A stretch of DNA of 64,000 nucleotides from Diphasiastrum complanatum (GCA_029204225.1 CM055094.1:70468252-70532251), one strand, 5' to 3'. Shown: positions 22,038 to 34,200, counted from the stretch's first letter. Made by a program: numbers and translations. The notes: generated from the letters alone by a model not told the origin.

Positions 22038-22814
22038 TTCGTTCTCCGAAGATTGCAAAAGAAATAATAAAAGGTAGATACCAACTTAATCTATTATTCT
22101 TTGATCCAATGCTACATTTTAGTATACTATGAATATCAATATATAGCCTAGATAAAAAACTTTCTGAAATTGCTGCATCAGGAGAAATCCATTCCTCACT
22201 CGAAAAATTTGGTAGAGGATATGGCTCTAATCTACCAACTAAACCATTTTTATCAGGAAAATAGGTGTGATCATAAAAAAGTCCTGACTCTAAAAGTGAT
22301 TTTGGATAACAATTTTTATATTGTAAAATATCGATATCTGAATGTATGACATCGATTATTCCTACAATCGATTGAACTATTTGCTATTCAACAAAATTTG
22401 ATGGATGCAAATCTGCAAAACCAACAAAAATATCTCAAGAAAAATATAATTTAAAGAAAATGCTAATTCTAAATAAATTATATCTAAAGATTTATAGTTG
22501 CATTTTCTTCTATCATTTGGATTCAAATCATGAATGTTGAGCTCACTGTGAAGATAAGCATGCTGAACTACAACTTTTGTGATGGATTGACCGATAGGTG
22601 ATACTTTAAAATCCATTATCCTGCCTTTCCAAGAGCTCCTATATATGTTATCGGATCTTTTTCTTTTTCGGAATGAGCCTTTTGCAGATGGATGCATCAA
22701 GATCCATTGATATTTGCGATATATTCTTGGTATCCATTGATCTCCTGCATTTTGTTCATTGCAAATATTGATTGCATCAATGGTTCCTCTTGGTCTCCGA
22801 TTATGTGTAGCCAT
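22038..22814 (-). pseudogene. 5' part of an unrecognised gene, truncated at an inversion breakpoint
   Basis: Reading the minus strand from ATG 22814 (a TGA lies two codons upstream), a coding-like stretch runs MATHNRRPRGTIDAINIC, then WKGRIMDFKVSPIGQSITKV and LNPNDRRKC (about 105 residues). After an AT-rich gap, possibly an intron ending TTTTGCAG near 22411, coding-like sequence resumes: IVGIIDVIHSDIDILQYK, YPLPNFSSEEWISP, then LPFIISFAIFGE, running up to the Copia-3 junction. One in-frame TAG (near 22385) interrupts it. I do not recognise the family. The probable continuation is the exon at 27642 on the plus strand. It could be a host gene or a captured fragment. Confidence 0.5.
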
Positions 22815-24753
22815 TAGTCAAAAATACGAGTATGCAAGCTGCGAACGGAGAGAATGTAAAGATTATGAGGTAAACCTAAGAATGACAATCCAAAACAAGA
22901 GATCGAATGAAGAAAATGAGAGGTATACCTATGAATGACAAGAAGTTCCTAAACTACAAGGATTAGTTAAGTACATATGACTATTAACATCAAATCAACC
23001 CCGAGTGTACAATGACAGGCAACATAAGAGTATCTGGGTAGTAACTGTGGTCCAGTTACAATTGTTTGTTCTGCCCAGCGGGATATTTGAAAATCACAAA
23101 AATTTGGCTGGGAAAGTTAAATATAATTTTCGTCCGTCAACCACTGATACAGTTCGTCACAGATGGACACCATTTATTGGGACATTAATCATATCTTGAA
23201 AGCGTTGAAAGCATGCGAAGTCAAAAACAATATCTTGACAAAGAGCCCATTTTGAGTTCTAATATCCCCTAATGATGATGAAGCTATAGGAGATATTTGG
23301 ATAGAATTAGAGATACTCATTTGGTTTGGCGGATTTGTCGCATGACGATGCGGCAAATGATAATGATACCACCAAATGAATGAGTGAGAAAGTACGATGT
23401 ATTACAATTCATTGTAAAATTAATCATATTGCTCACAGATGCAATTACACTTTATAAATTGACTAGTTGACATTGAGCAAGAAGTCGATGCATGTGAGTA
23501 CACAATTTGTGATCATCATTATCTTGTGATACACAAATTTCCTTATTCACTTGTGCATATGGCATCCAAAGTTGATAGAAAATAGAATTCAATGTATTGA
23601 TAGGTAACAAATTCCAAAAGTGAGATCTATTTACATTCTATTTTATATTGTGGTTTATATCGAGGGGCCTTTCTTCATCAATCTCGGTGTTCCCCTTGGT
23701 TGACAGAGTGTCTTGGAATGCCTCTGGCCACCTGGACCCTCTTCATAACCCTCTCTATAAATGTCTCAAAAACAAGTGCAAATTTGGTAGGCTTATACCA
23801 AACAATACCGGACCCAAGGCTCAAGCATTCCGCTCCCCACGCGACTCATTTTAAAAACTATCTTTCAAAAAAACGCTAAAAAAAAACCTTGGAAATCGCC
23901 CATCCTCTCGTAGTGCCTATACCAAAATTTTGTACTTTGCTCTAGCTAGATTTGTAGTGGTTTTTTTTATGGCCTTCAGTCTAAATCTGTTTGGATGTCT
24001 GGACATCCTCCATAGAAACTCTGGTCTTTCAAGATAAACATTGTTATTTTTTCTCTTCTTCAATAGGGTTTTGTGTATCTTCTTGATTAACATTTTGCTT
24101 GATGTCCTCAATTGATGTGTATGTCTGGTCATCAACATTTGATCTAATTCCATCATCCATGGCACCAAGGATCCCTACATTTTTGGAAAATTTTCTAGTT
24201 TATTCTCTCAACTTTGATTTTGCATTGGTTCCAAGTCTTTGCAAGTATGACACTATATTTGATGGAGAATTTTTGTGCAATATCAGCCTAATATTTTTTT
24301 GATGGAATGGATCCAATTCTAGATGAAGCTACTTTCTCATCTCTATATTTCCACTTTATTTTCTCTAATTTGGTTTTGCATTGGTTCCAGTTCTTTGCAA
24401 GTATGACACTATATTTTTATGGACAATTCTTGTGTAATATCAACGCAATGTTTTCTTGACAAAGTACATCTTTTCAATGGTAAGTATTTTTCTTCAAAAA
24501 TATCTAACAACAAGTTAATCTCTAATTCTAACATGGTATTTCCAACTTCTCTCTTTCCAGTTGAAAAGTTTGGCATTGTCATTGTTTTTGTGGATTTAAT
24601 AGAATCGTATGTTTCTTGCAAATTTTGTTCAAATTTTATTGGTTTCAAATGCTCTAATTGGATTCATAAATCTGACTGAAAGGACAATCAAGTATTGGCA
24701 TGAGATCAAAATGTGAAACACCTTTCGAACCATTTGCTTGTGAACATTTTTCT
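22815..24753. other. Unassigned sequence upstream of the unrecognised gene, with a small tandem duplication
   Basis: No convincing gene. A roughly 75-bp segment containing TTTTGCATTGGTTCCA and GCAAGTATGACACTATATTT occurs at about 24215-24290 and again at about 24375-24450. If the inversion is undone, this stretch lies between the gene start and the CACTA copy, so it may contain the gene's 5' region; no promoter element is clear. Confidence 0.4.
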
Positions 24754-24876
24754 TTGGAGACAAGACAAGATAATTATTTCAAGAAATGCATTCTCAATTT
24801 TTATGAACACAATTATGTTAGTGGAGCATGTTAATATGCTTAGACATATTTTGAATCTATAAGATTTGAATGGTGC

Positions 24877-24927
<51 letters not shown>

Positions 24928-25058
24928 TTGGACACAAGACAAGGTAATTATTTCAAGAAATGCATTCTAAATTTTTATGAACACAATTATGTTAGTGGAA
25001 TATGTTAATATGCTTAGACATATTTTGAATCTATGAAATTTGAATTGTGCTTTTTATT

Positions 25059-25121
<63 letters not shown>

Positions 25122-25128
25122 ACTACTA
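24754..25128. repeat. Duplicated approximately 125-bp segment with (TA)n and (TC)n microsatellites
   Basis: Two near-identical segments (about 24754-24880 and 24928-25055; both contain ATTATTTCAAGAAATGCATT and ATTATGTTAGTGGA) are each followed by simple repeats: TA repeats at 24880-24924, TC repeats at about 25060-25082, then TA repeats to about 25118. Replication slippage or a duplication spanning a microsatellite would produce this. Confidence 0.9.
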
Positions 25129-25139
25129 AAGCGTGCCCG

Positions 25140-26409
25140 TCCTTGACACCGGGGGCAATGGACGACCGACAATCTATGTGGCGGCTTGTGGTCGAGACAT
25201 GTGGATGATGCTCAAAGTGGGCAATTGATGATTGAAGGCGACGGACGGGCCGACGACCGACAAATTTGGGTTACTACCGATGGTTTGGGTCAAAGGTCAA
25301 TGGTTTGGTCAAAAGTTATCGCTGACAATTATGAGTGGCGTCGAATGTTTGGGGTGGATGGCCAATGATTGTACAAATATGGTGTGGATTTAGGTGGCCG
25401 CCGATGATCTGGGTGATGGTCGATGATTTGGATGGTGGATGATCTCGCACATCTTGCATCTTGTAACATATCTCGACCATAGTAGGGGTCAGAATTTAAC
25501 CATGTTCAACAATAACACAAGGAGTATCGTAATAAAAAGTTGACGGGCACCACCCATGGACTTGCACGAAGATATATCCGAGGAGACACCGCACACGAGG
25601 ATGTGCCATTCATATTGCATGATCACGAGGGGGACATGGATGACAAGATGGATGCATTCTTCACAAATCCACCCCAGGCTACATTGACAAGGGAAGAAGA
25701 GATGATGCGTGGCTTGCCATCGACTGCTTGGGGTTACGACTGATGGTTTGGGTCGCAGGTGAATGATTTGGTCAAAAGTTATCACTAACAATTAGCCAAA
25801 ATTTTGGGTGGCGGCCAATGGTTTGGGTGGATGTCCAATGATTGTAGAAATATGGTGTGGATTTAGGTGGCCGCCGACGATCTGGGTGACGGTCGATGAT
25901 TTGGATGGTGGCTGATCTCGCACATCTTGAATCTTGTAACATCTCACACATCTCGGCCATAGTAGGGGTCAAAATTTAACCATGTTCAACAATAACACAG
26001 GGAGTATCGTAAAAAAAGTTGACAGGCACCACCCGTGGACTTGCACGAAGATATGTCCCGAGGAGACACAACACACGAGGATGTGCCATTCATATTGCAT
26101 GATCACGAGGGGGACATGGATGACATGATGGATGCATTCTTCACAAATCCACCCGAGGCTACATTGACAAGGGAAGAAGAGATGATGCATGGCTTGGCAT
26201 CCACTCCTTTGTACGAGGGTGCACAAATGTCAAAGTTGCGAGCTTGTTTGCTACTTTTGAGCTTGCAAACTAAGTACCGTTGGTCAGATGCGAGCGTCAC
26301 GGAGTTGTTTGGGTAAGCTTGCTTACTTCATGATGTGTGTTATAGACAAATTGCTCTAATCTCATTTTATTTTTTATTCATGCAATGCGAGAAACTATAT
26401 ATAACTAGT
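25140..26409 (+). mobile_element. CACTA-E: 5' region of a CACTA element, internally duplicated
   Basis: It contains two direct copies of an approximately 460-bp unit (about 25278-25740 and 25742-26225). Each has a front rich in GATGGTTTGG / GATGATTTGG words, followed by the start of a TNP2 N-terminal exon. Copy two continues into an intron identical to that at 53840-53945, where Copia-3 is inserted (26409/26410). The repetitive front could be a CACTA subterminal region; that is inference. Confidence 0.75.
26035..26310 (+). pseudogene. TNP2-like transposase N-terminal exon
   Basis: It reads MDDMMDAFFTNPP, then STPLYEGAQMSKLRACLLLL and WSDASVTELFG, matching the N-terminal part of TNP2 proteins (pLY.G...SKL..LLrL....gWSd.SftelL). 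It ends at a donor (TTTGG/GTAAGC). Homologous exon copies are at 25600-25735 (truncated) and 46059-46248 (interrupted by Gypsy-1). The next exon of this copy is the inverted piece at 17530-17693. Confidence 0.8.
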
Positions 26410-27048
26410 TGTGAAAGATTTCAGATCCTTAAGATCCAATCTCTTTGGTTAGAAAGAGAAATACATTACCAATCTCACCAATGTAGAAAAATCAGCATCT
26501 ACACACAATTTGAGATGCAAACACTAATAAAACTTGATCAAACTTGAATGAAATGATTATGTACTATTGTTGTCCGTACAGAACCAAGAAGCTACTGTAT
26601 TTCACATGTGTGGATCCAAAAATAACAAATATAGATCATTCTACACATAGAATTGCAAGCAATCACCAAGATAGTGCACCAATGGATAGTAGAACCCAAG
26701 AGAACCATGTATAAGTATGAAATGAGATAGAGAAGAGAGAAGATGACTCTCTCCACGAGTTACATCCTTTTATAGCAGGTCCAAACCCTATTTGGCCACT
26801 TGGATTTCTCACCAAAATGCTAACCCTACTAATTTTGGGTCTAGATTCAATGTACCCAACTTATTCAAATTGAATCTACTCAAACTCGCATTCTATCTTT
26901 CCCACACTTTCAAAAAGTGTCTATTTGAATGAAATTTAGACTAATGAACTTTGAAAAGTCAACCTCTAAGTCTAAAACAAGTTTTGGCCTCAATATGCCA
27001 AATATGAAAATTTTGCAAAATGTAGTGAAACTAGTTGAATCTTTCACA
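26410..27048 (-). repeat. Copia-3 3' LTR
   Basis: A 639-bp LTR in minus orientation (TGTGAAAGATTTC...GAATCTTTCACA on the plus strand), homologous to 17694-18343. The element-strand polypurine tract GAAGAGGGAG abuts it (27049-27058), and CACTA-E abuts its outer end. Confidence 0.92.
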
Positions 27049-27641
27049 CTCCCTCTTCAACTAATTTTAGCATAGACTTTGATAATACTCCAAGTGAAGT
27101 CCTATGCATCATGAACAATCTTTTCCCAATGCTTTGGTGAAGATATCAGCTACACATTCCCTTGTAGACACATGTTGAAGCTCCACCTCCTTTGCAATGA
27201 CTCGCTCCCTCACAAAATGATATTGTATATCAATATCATTTTTCCTAGCATGAAAGATAGGATTGGATGCCATTCTTTGGGCTGATTGATTGTCACAAAA
27301 GATGATTGGGCTCTCTGAAAAATCCAGCAACTGAAGATCCTTGATCAACCTTTTGATCCATATCATCTTCTTTGTGCAATGTGTAAGAGCTTTGTACTCG
27401 GCTTCACTAGATGACAATGAGATAGTGGCTTGTTTCTTTGACATCCATGATATAGCTCCATCACCTATGAAAATACAATAAGCATTAATGGATTTCCTAT
27501 CCATTACATCTCCAGCATAATCCAGATCTGAAAGTCCAAAAACATTAGGTGATGATCCCTCATACAATATGCCAGAATCTCGAGTTCTAATGATGTACCT
27601 CAAAACTCGCTTTCCTAGCTTCCAATGCTCCTGACTAGGAT
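27049..27641 (-). pseudogene. Copia-3 RNase H (3' end of pol)
   Basis: It reads from EHWKLGKRVLRYIIRTRDSG through LSDLDYAGD (first Asp region), SSSEAEYKAL, FCDNQSAQRMASNP and ECVADIFTKALGKD; 27109-27603 is open. The domain looks complete. Pol upstream is cut at 27641, where a different coding sequence begins on the opposite strand. It completes the 17694-22037 half of the element. Confidence 0.9.
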
Positions 27642-27909
27642 ATTGAGGTCAAGGAAAATTGGTGTCTTAATCACATTCGATCAGAACTAGACATGTTGCA
27701 ATTCAATCTACCTCAGTACTATCAATTTCGATTGAATGGTGTAAAGGTACGTTATGCCATATAAAAATATATATTTTTTCTATTTCTAAGTGAATCAGTC
27801 TCATAAAATATATTAACTAAAAGAATTTCTCTTGTGCAGGTAAGAGTAAGGCAGGAAGAGCATATAAAATACAAAGATATTGGAACATCCACTAAAATTG
27901 AAGATCCAT
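27642..27909 (+). pseudogene. 3' exons of the unrecognised gene, with one canonical intron
   Basis: From the junction with Copia-3, an open frame reads IEVKENWCLNHIRSELDML, then YYQFRLNGVK, to a strong donor (AAG/GTACGT, 27748). A 92-bp AT-rich intron ends at TTGTGCAG (27839), and the second exon reads VRVRQEEHIKYKDIGTSTK to TAG (27909). Frame and phase are preserved across the splice. I do not recognise the protein. Its orientation and position suggest it is the continuation of the truncated gene at 22038-22814, separated by the proposed inversion. Confidence 0.5.
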
Positions 27910-28907
27910 AGATTATGAACTATGGAATTTTGTATTATGTAATACATTTTTTTGTATACATCCTTTTTGAAAATATAATAACCACTTTTTCTATGAGGCT
28001 CTTTCATTTCTATGATCTCCATTTCCATGGTCCAAAACACAATGTAATTGCAACTGGATAATACGAGTTTTCGATAACAAGATTCATTGTCTCCTGCATA
28101 AATGCATTATCTCCATTGGGGAGATCTTCAGTCACTTGAACTCCAGTGACCACTAGAATCAAATATCGAATCAACGCTTGCCCTTGTTGAAGTCTTGTAT
28201 ATATCGGTTGTATTTTTGGTCTTCATTGCCTTGGTCTGTATTGTCCTTGTCTTGGCAAATTTGGATATGTTCAGATGATGATCTGAACAAAGCTTTGCTG
28301 CAACAAATCTAAGTGAACTAATGTCGCATGTTTGGATTGGTTGTGGCAAAGGTTTGATCAGATCATCATTCTAAACTTATCCAAAAAAAAACCATGTTAA
28401 AGATAAGTCAGACCAAGGCTATGAAAAACAAATATGTCAAAAAACCGTAGAAATTAAAGTGAATCATAACCTGAATTAATAACAGGAAAACAAACAAGTA
28501 AGAACAACCATAGAAAACTGTAAATATATTTCTATTAGAATTTTCTGTACATGTGTCTCATCCACATCAAGTGAGATGAATTTTTTATTAGTATCAACTA
28601 TCTATCATCTCTAATCCATTTCTCCAATTGGAAGTAGCTTGGGTGGAGAGCACTCTGCCACTACAACTGGATATGAATTTTTGATCACAAGATTTATGCT
28701 CTCCTACCTGAAGTGCATTATCTCCATTGGGGAGACCTTCGGACATTTAAACTGAAAAAAACATAAACACAATTAAATGTTATTAATCAAAGATTAGTTA
28801 TTAGAAATTTCATTATGAAAAAGGAGGCCATAAGTATGCAAGAGGAACATAAAAAATATTATTTGTGAAAAGAGATTTGGCTATTAAAATATTGGGCTAC
28901 AAAAAGA
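27910..28907. other. Unassigned intergenic sequence with two related minus-strand coding-like pieces
   Basis: On the minus strand, about 28030-28140 reads EDLPNGDNAFMQETMNLVIE, ending in a stop after KWRS. A related piece at about 28650-28755 reads GLPNGDNALQ before diverging. The shared core CATTATCTCCATTGGGGAGA is easy to see on the plus strand. They may be duplicated 3' exons of a gene fragment. No family was recognised. Confidence 0.35.
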
Positions 28908-29048
28908 TCATCTGCAATGGCCCTTCATTCGGTTTACATTGATATGAGCAAAAGGAAAAATTTAGAATTTTTGGATCCATATGAAAGGAGATTATTCCTT
29001 CATGACAAAACCATTCGTCTGAATCTTGAAGAGGATGATGATGAATAA
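28908..29048 (+). pseudogene. Short coding-like C-terminal exon, unrecognised
   Basis: An open frame reads SSAMALHSVYIDMSKRK, then DPYERRLFLHDKTIRLNLEE, and ends in an acidic DDDE tail and TAA. The frame extends upstream (EIWLLKYWATKR) to a TGA near 28866. Composition is protein-like and unlike the AT-rich surroundings. It could be the last exon of the gene ending at 27909 under alternative splicing, or a separate gene fragment. Confidence 0.35.
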
Positions 29049-29295
29049 TTAAATAATTTCTTGTAATAGATTTTTGAAATATTACAAAGATCTCTCTTTT
29101 GTTATGAATTTGAATGCCTTTCGAAATATCGTAATACTTCGCGAGTTTTTAGCTTGATATCCAAATTGTGCTCTTCTATAAAACCACTAAAAAAGTTGAA
29201 TTAAATATTTTTTTCTTGAATTGTGTCCTCCATGATTTGTTGTTCTATGAAATGCTCCCCTTGCTTGCCAATGATATTTTTCCATGCCTTGTGAT

Positions 29296-29646
29296 GACCA
29301 GCTAGAGATTGACTTTCATGAAAATTATGTTTTTATATGTCAATCTAGATATGCTTATTCTATGTTGAAAACATTCCATATGGAAAATTCTAAGAGCATA
29401 GATACTCCAATGGAGCAAATTGTGAAAGATCCTAGTAAAGGTGATAAAAGATCTTTTGAGGACATCACACTTTTTAGGAGTCTTATAGGCTCTTTAATTT
29501 GGCTTACCATTACTAGGCTCGACTTGAGTTTTTGTGTGCACAAATTGAGTCAATTTATGCAAGATCCTAAGATCCATCATTGGAAGATGGCCAATAGGAT
29601 TCTTAGATACATATCTTCATCTTGTGATTATGGTCTACTTTATACA
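29296..29646 (+). pseudogene. Isolated Copia RT fragment of another lineage
   Basis: It reads IDFHENYVFICQSRYAYSML, then STPMEQ-like and DITLFRSLIGSLIWLTITR, then LSQFMQDPKIHHWK and RYISSSCDYGLLYT. This corresponds to the region between the RT YVDD motif and RNase H in Copia pol. It differs in sequence from Copia-1, -2 and -3 and has no LTRs or other pol segments nearby, so it is a lone remnant. Confidence 0.82.
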
Positions 29647-30445
29647 ATTTCTCTCCAAATTTCGTATCTGACACTTGATTCTTTGCATGTGTGATTGGAT
29701 AAGAATCTTCTTGCTTTAGCACCTCCAATTGATGCCATTTAGGAACGTTTCTTTTTTTCCCAAAGAGTCTGTTACTTTTTTCAATCGTGACATTCCCTTT
29801 ATGTAGTCCTGCATTTGACAAAACTATTTCCAACCTATAATTGCTGCTTTAGCCAGCGACTCCAGTTTATGATTCCATGCTAGTAGAATATGTTAGTAAA
29901 CAAGCTTTTCAATAATACGAACCTCAGCATGCAATGTGCATATGTGAACATTTTTTAATGGAATTGGCAGAACACTTTTCATATTTGGATCTTCAGCTTC
30001 TCGTGTTGGGCCAGTGTTTGTTGATCATCCCAAATTCATATTGTAGCAATCCTTCATGCAATAAAGACATGGATGCTTTGATGTTGCCCCTTGAGAGACA
30101 TTATACATACATTTTAATGTTTTCAAATCCCTCGCAAGGTGCCATTGAATTTGAAAACTTCCATGGTTTTTTACTATAAATTTCTCACACTCCAAATGTC
30201 TCTTTATAATCTCGCCATAATTTGTTCTTCAAAATATCCATGAAAGTATTTTATGGTCCTCTATCAAGACCTGTAGAGAAGCAAGTAATGCATGACATGT
30301 GAATAAAAACTGGCTATGTATGAATTGTTAATAACAATATTCTAAATGAAAATTGAAATGTATACCTGGAATGCCGCCAGCCACCATATGTAATTTTCCG
30401 ATTGAACACTAAACGTTCGATCATTTGTATCTGAAATTTTGTTCT
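29647..30445. other. Unassigned sequence between Copia fragment and right arm
   Basis: No recognised domain. A minus-strand frame at 29603-29833 (SNAGLHKGNVTIEKSNRLFG) is lysine-rich and somewhat protein-like but lacks a family match by eye and overlaps the end of the RT fragment. The region 29934-30180 has weak minus-strand coding character with stops. Confidence 0.35.
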
Positions 30446-30749
30446 AGATCCAATCAATAATGACTGTAAAACAACAAGTACAATCTGGAAAACATACTAC
30501 ACCAGTACCCATGATAAATTTCAAGCAAAAACTTCAATTCTAGGTGAAAAATTCACTAAAACCATCAAAAAAACCTTTGATTTCCACCAAAAACTATGGA
30601 AAAACCCCAAATCTATGGAGTACACCAAATTCAGAGAAGCCACCTACTTGGAGATCGATTCCACCACCTGGAAGTAATATGCAAAGAGAATTCACAAAAA
30701 CTAAGAAAATACAAGAAGTAGGTCCACCTTCTGATTGATGCAAATCCAT

Positions 30750-31253
30750 GGCTCTGATACCACTGTAAGGATTACCAAATGAAGATCTGACTAGATCTTG
30801 TTGCAAAACAACCAAAAGGATACCTATGGAGCAAAACCACCCAACCAAACCTAGATTCCTCCTGGAGTTTCCTCCTGAACCTAGCCCCCAAGCCATAGTG
30901 AAGAACCTAAGAGAGAGGAGGAGAAACTGGCTCAAGAAACTGAATTTCCAATAGCAGGATGGGCGAGTTTCCAATGGACATATTCTCCTCGTGAGAGAGA
31001 GAATACTTCCCCTAGGATTCCCATGCAACCTATATTGAGCTATTGACCTCCTATTCTTGCATTAAAGCAGTCATTCACTATGCATGTGCTCCTATGTCCA
31101 ATTATAGGTCTGGGCCCTCATATGATTATTAATTACTTTACAGTCCAAGCCCGGAATGATGAGCCATAACTAATAACCATATACACCTGGAGTGACCGGC
31201 TATCCACGTCAAAAATTATTCCGATTCCCTTTGTTCAGGACACGGACGTAACA
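30750..31253 (-). repeat. LTR-X PBS and 5' LTR, inverted copy
   Basis: GGCTCTGATACCA (30750-30762) is the PBS on the minus strand. The 490-bp LTR spans 30764-31253 and is followed by GAAAG, the target duplication in Copia-2 gag. Confidence 0.92.
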
Positions 31254-34200
31254 GAAAGCATTGAATAATGAGAGCTTGTTCAAATTATTCTTAATGGATT
31301 GTTGGATGCTCATGCTAACATTGTTCAAAGTATTGCTATTCAAAAGACTATGCCAATTTTGATGGATTTTCAAGAGATCTTGATCAATGAAGAATATAGG
31401 CTTCAAGCAAGAGCTGGATCTACATCGACACTTCAAGAGGAGGCTACATTCACAAAGGGCAAACTCAAGGGCAAGGCACTTTGCAAGTGATTACTACAAG
31501 AAGAAGAGAGATCAAGGAGACAAGCAAGGTAATCTTACAATTTATGAAGATGGTTTGGATATTCAAGATGCAAATGGTGATGATTTTGTGATGTCTTCAT
31601 GTATACTTTCTAATGATTGAATCTAGATATTTGGTGGATTGATAGTGGACCAAGTTCACACATGACTTTTCACAAAGAGAAGTTCACTTCTTTGTTGGCA
31701 TATGGTGATGACAAGATGGTGATCTACCAGCCAATGATGGTGAGTGTGCAATCAAAGGGATTGGCACAATGCCTATTTTTCTCTCTACAAATAGGAATGT
31801 TCATTTGGAGGATGTCTTGTTTATGCCATCTATTACCAAGAATTTACTTAGTGTGAGTCAAATGCTAAGTAAAGGCCTCAAGGTTGAGTTTGATGGAGAT
31901 GCTTGTATGATCAAAAGGAAGAACGTCTTGATTAGAAAAGGTAAAAGGTAAGGAAAGTTGTTCAAACTAGATGCTTTTGTTATTGCTAACCAAGTTGGAT
32001 GTGTTGCGAAAGATCAAAACCCTATTAAAAAAGTTTGGCATAAAAGGATGGGACACCTCAACTTCAAGTCATTGGAGGTAATGGCTAGAAATAAGGTTGT
32101 AATAGGTATTCCAAGTTTTTTAAGTGGCATCAATCATGTTTGTGAGTCTTGTGTTTTGTCTAAGTCACATAGACTACCTTATACTAGATCTACATGTAGA
32201 TCTAGAAAGCCTTTTCAGTTTGTACATTCGGATATTCATTGATATACTACAATTAGCTATAGTGGAGCTGAGATATATGTAAGTTTCATTCATGATTTTA
32301 TTAGATTTTGTTGGATCTATCTACTAAAGAGCAAGGATGAAACGTATGATGTCTTTATCAAGTTCAAGAATGCAAGGGAGAACCAATTTTCCACAAAGAT
32401 CAAGTGCTTAAGGAGTGAGAAGCGTGGTGAGTACATATCTACCAAGTTCAAGGCCTTCGGTGATGAGCATGAAATCAAGAGGGAGTATAGAACATCAAGG
32501 ACCCCACAACAAACTGGATTGGCTGAAAGGAAGAATAGGACTTTATGTGAAAGTGCTAAAGCCACAAGTTTAAGAGCTAATCTTGATAAACCATTTTGGG
32601 ATCAAGCTTGTTGTGGGCCAATTTCGTGTGCAATAGGTGGCCAACTGCTATTTTAGATGGAAGGATGCCTTTTGAGATGCTATCAAGAGGAGGTTAAGTG
32701 TCAAGTTTCTAAGAACTTTTGAATGCACATACTATATCAATATTACTCTTGATGATAGGACTAAGGAGGATCCATCTTCAAGAAGAGGTATTTTTGTTGG
32801 ATATAGTGAGGTGAGTAAAGCCTACAAGGTTTACATTCCTACTACTAGCATAGTGATTATTGGTAGATATGTAATTTTTGATGAGGGGAACATTCCAAAA
32901 GTGTCTTCAAGCATTGTTGATAAAGGTGTGGATGGATCTAACGTTCTTGATGTTGATGTAAGAGATCCTACTTTAGATGGTGATGATGATGCACCTTTAT
33001 CAAGGAGAACATCAAGGTAAAGACAAGTACCTTCAAGGCTCACATGTGAAGAAAAGGATAATCAAGTAGTTTCTAGAAATTATATTGCTTTCCTGACCTC
33101 TTTTGATGAGCCAACACGTGTAGATGAAACAAGGAAAGAAAAGGAGTGGATCCAAGCAATGGATTTTGACTATCAAGATCTTATGAAGAATGGAACATGG
33201 AGATTGGTGGAGTTACCTAAGGACAAGAAAGCTATTGAATGGAAATGAATCTTCAAGGTGAAGACAAACCAAGATGGATCTATCAACAAGTACAAGGAAA
33301 GGTTAGTGGCAAAAGGATATGCTCAAGAACAAGGGATTGACTATGATGAGAGACCTTTGCACCCGTGGCAAAGATGGTAAGCATTCGAGTCATCATCTCA
33401 ATTGCTAAACTTTATGAATGGGATCTATGGAAAATGGACATTACAAATACATTCTTGAAAATATGGTGATCTTGAGGAGGAAGTGTACATGGAGCAACCT
33501 AAGAGCCACATCTCATCAACAAAGCCAAATCATGTGTGTCTACTATGAAAGAGTTTGTTTGGCCTTAAGCAAGCACCAAGGAGTTGGTATGCTAAGCTTA
33601 ACACTTTTTTACTCTCTCAAGGCTTTGTTATGAGTGATTTTAATCTTTCACTTTATTATAGGTGTTTTGGAACTGGTGTTTCCATCTTGCTAATTTATGT
33701 GGATGATATCATCTTGAGTGGTGGAGACAATCAAGATGTGGAGGATATCAAGAGTACTCTTAAGAAGGAGTTTGAGTTGCATGACCTTGGTAACTTGTAT
33801 TACATTTTGGGAATAGAAGTGATTAGTACTTCTCAATCTACTTTCATTTGTCGAGAGAAGTATGCTAGTTTTATTCTAGAAAGCCATATGGTAGATGCAA
33901 AAGCTAGTGATACACCTATGGAGTCTCATGTAAAGCTAACTATAAGAGGTAGTGAAAGATCCTTCAAGGACATTACTCTATATAGAAATATAGTTGGTTC
34001 ACTCATCTATCTAACCATTATTAGACTAGATCTAAGTTATTGTGTTTTGAGTCAATTCAAGCAAGATCTTAGTGAGGAACATTGGAAGCTAGGAAAACGA
34101 GTTTTGAGGTGCATCATTGGAACGATTTTGGCACATTGTAGGAGGGATGATCATCTAATCTTTTTGGATTTTAAGATTTGGACTATGCTGGAGATGTAAT

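Noticed and set aside
22377-22480. C-terminal 35 residues of the minus-strand frame from 22814
   Set aside because: AT-rich and hydrophobic, most likely intron; coding character resumes after TTTTGCAG in a different frame.
24706-24942. Open frame with alternating Ile-Tyr run
   Set aside because: It is the translation of the TA microsatellite.
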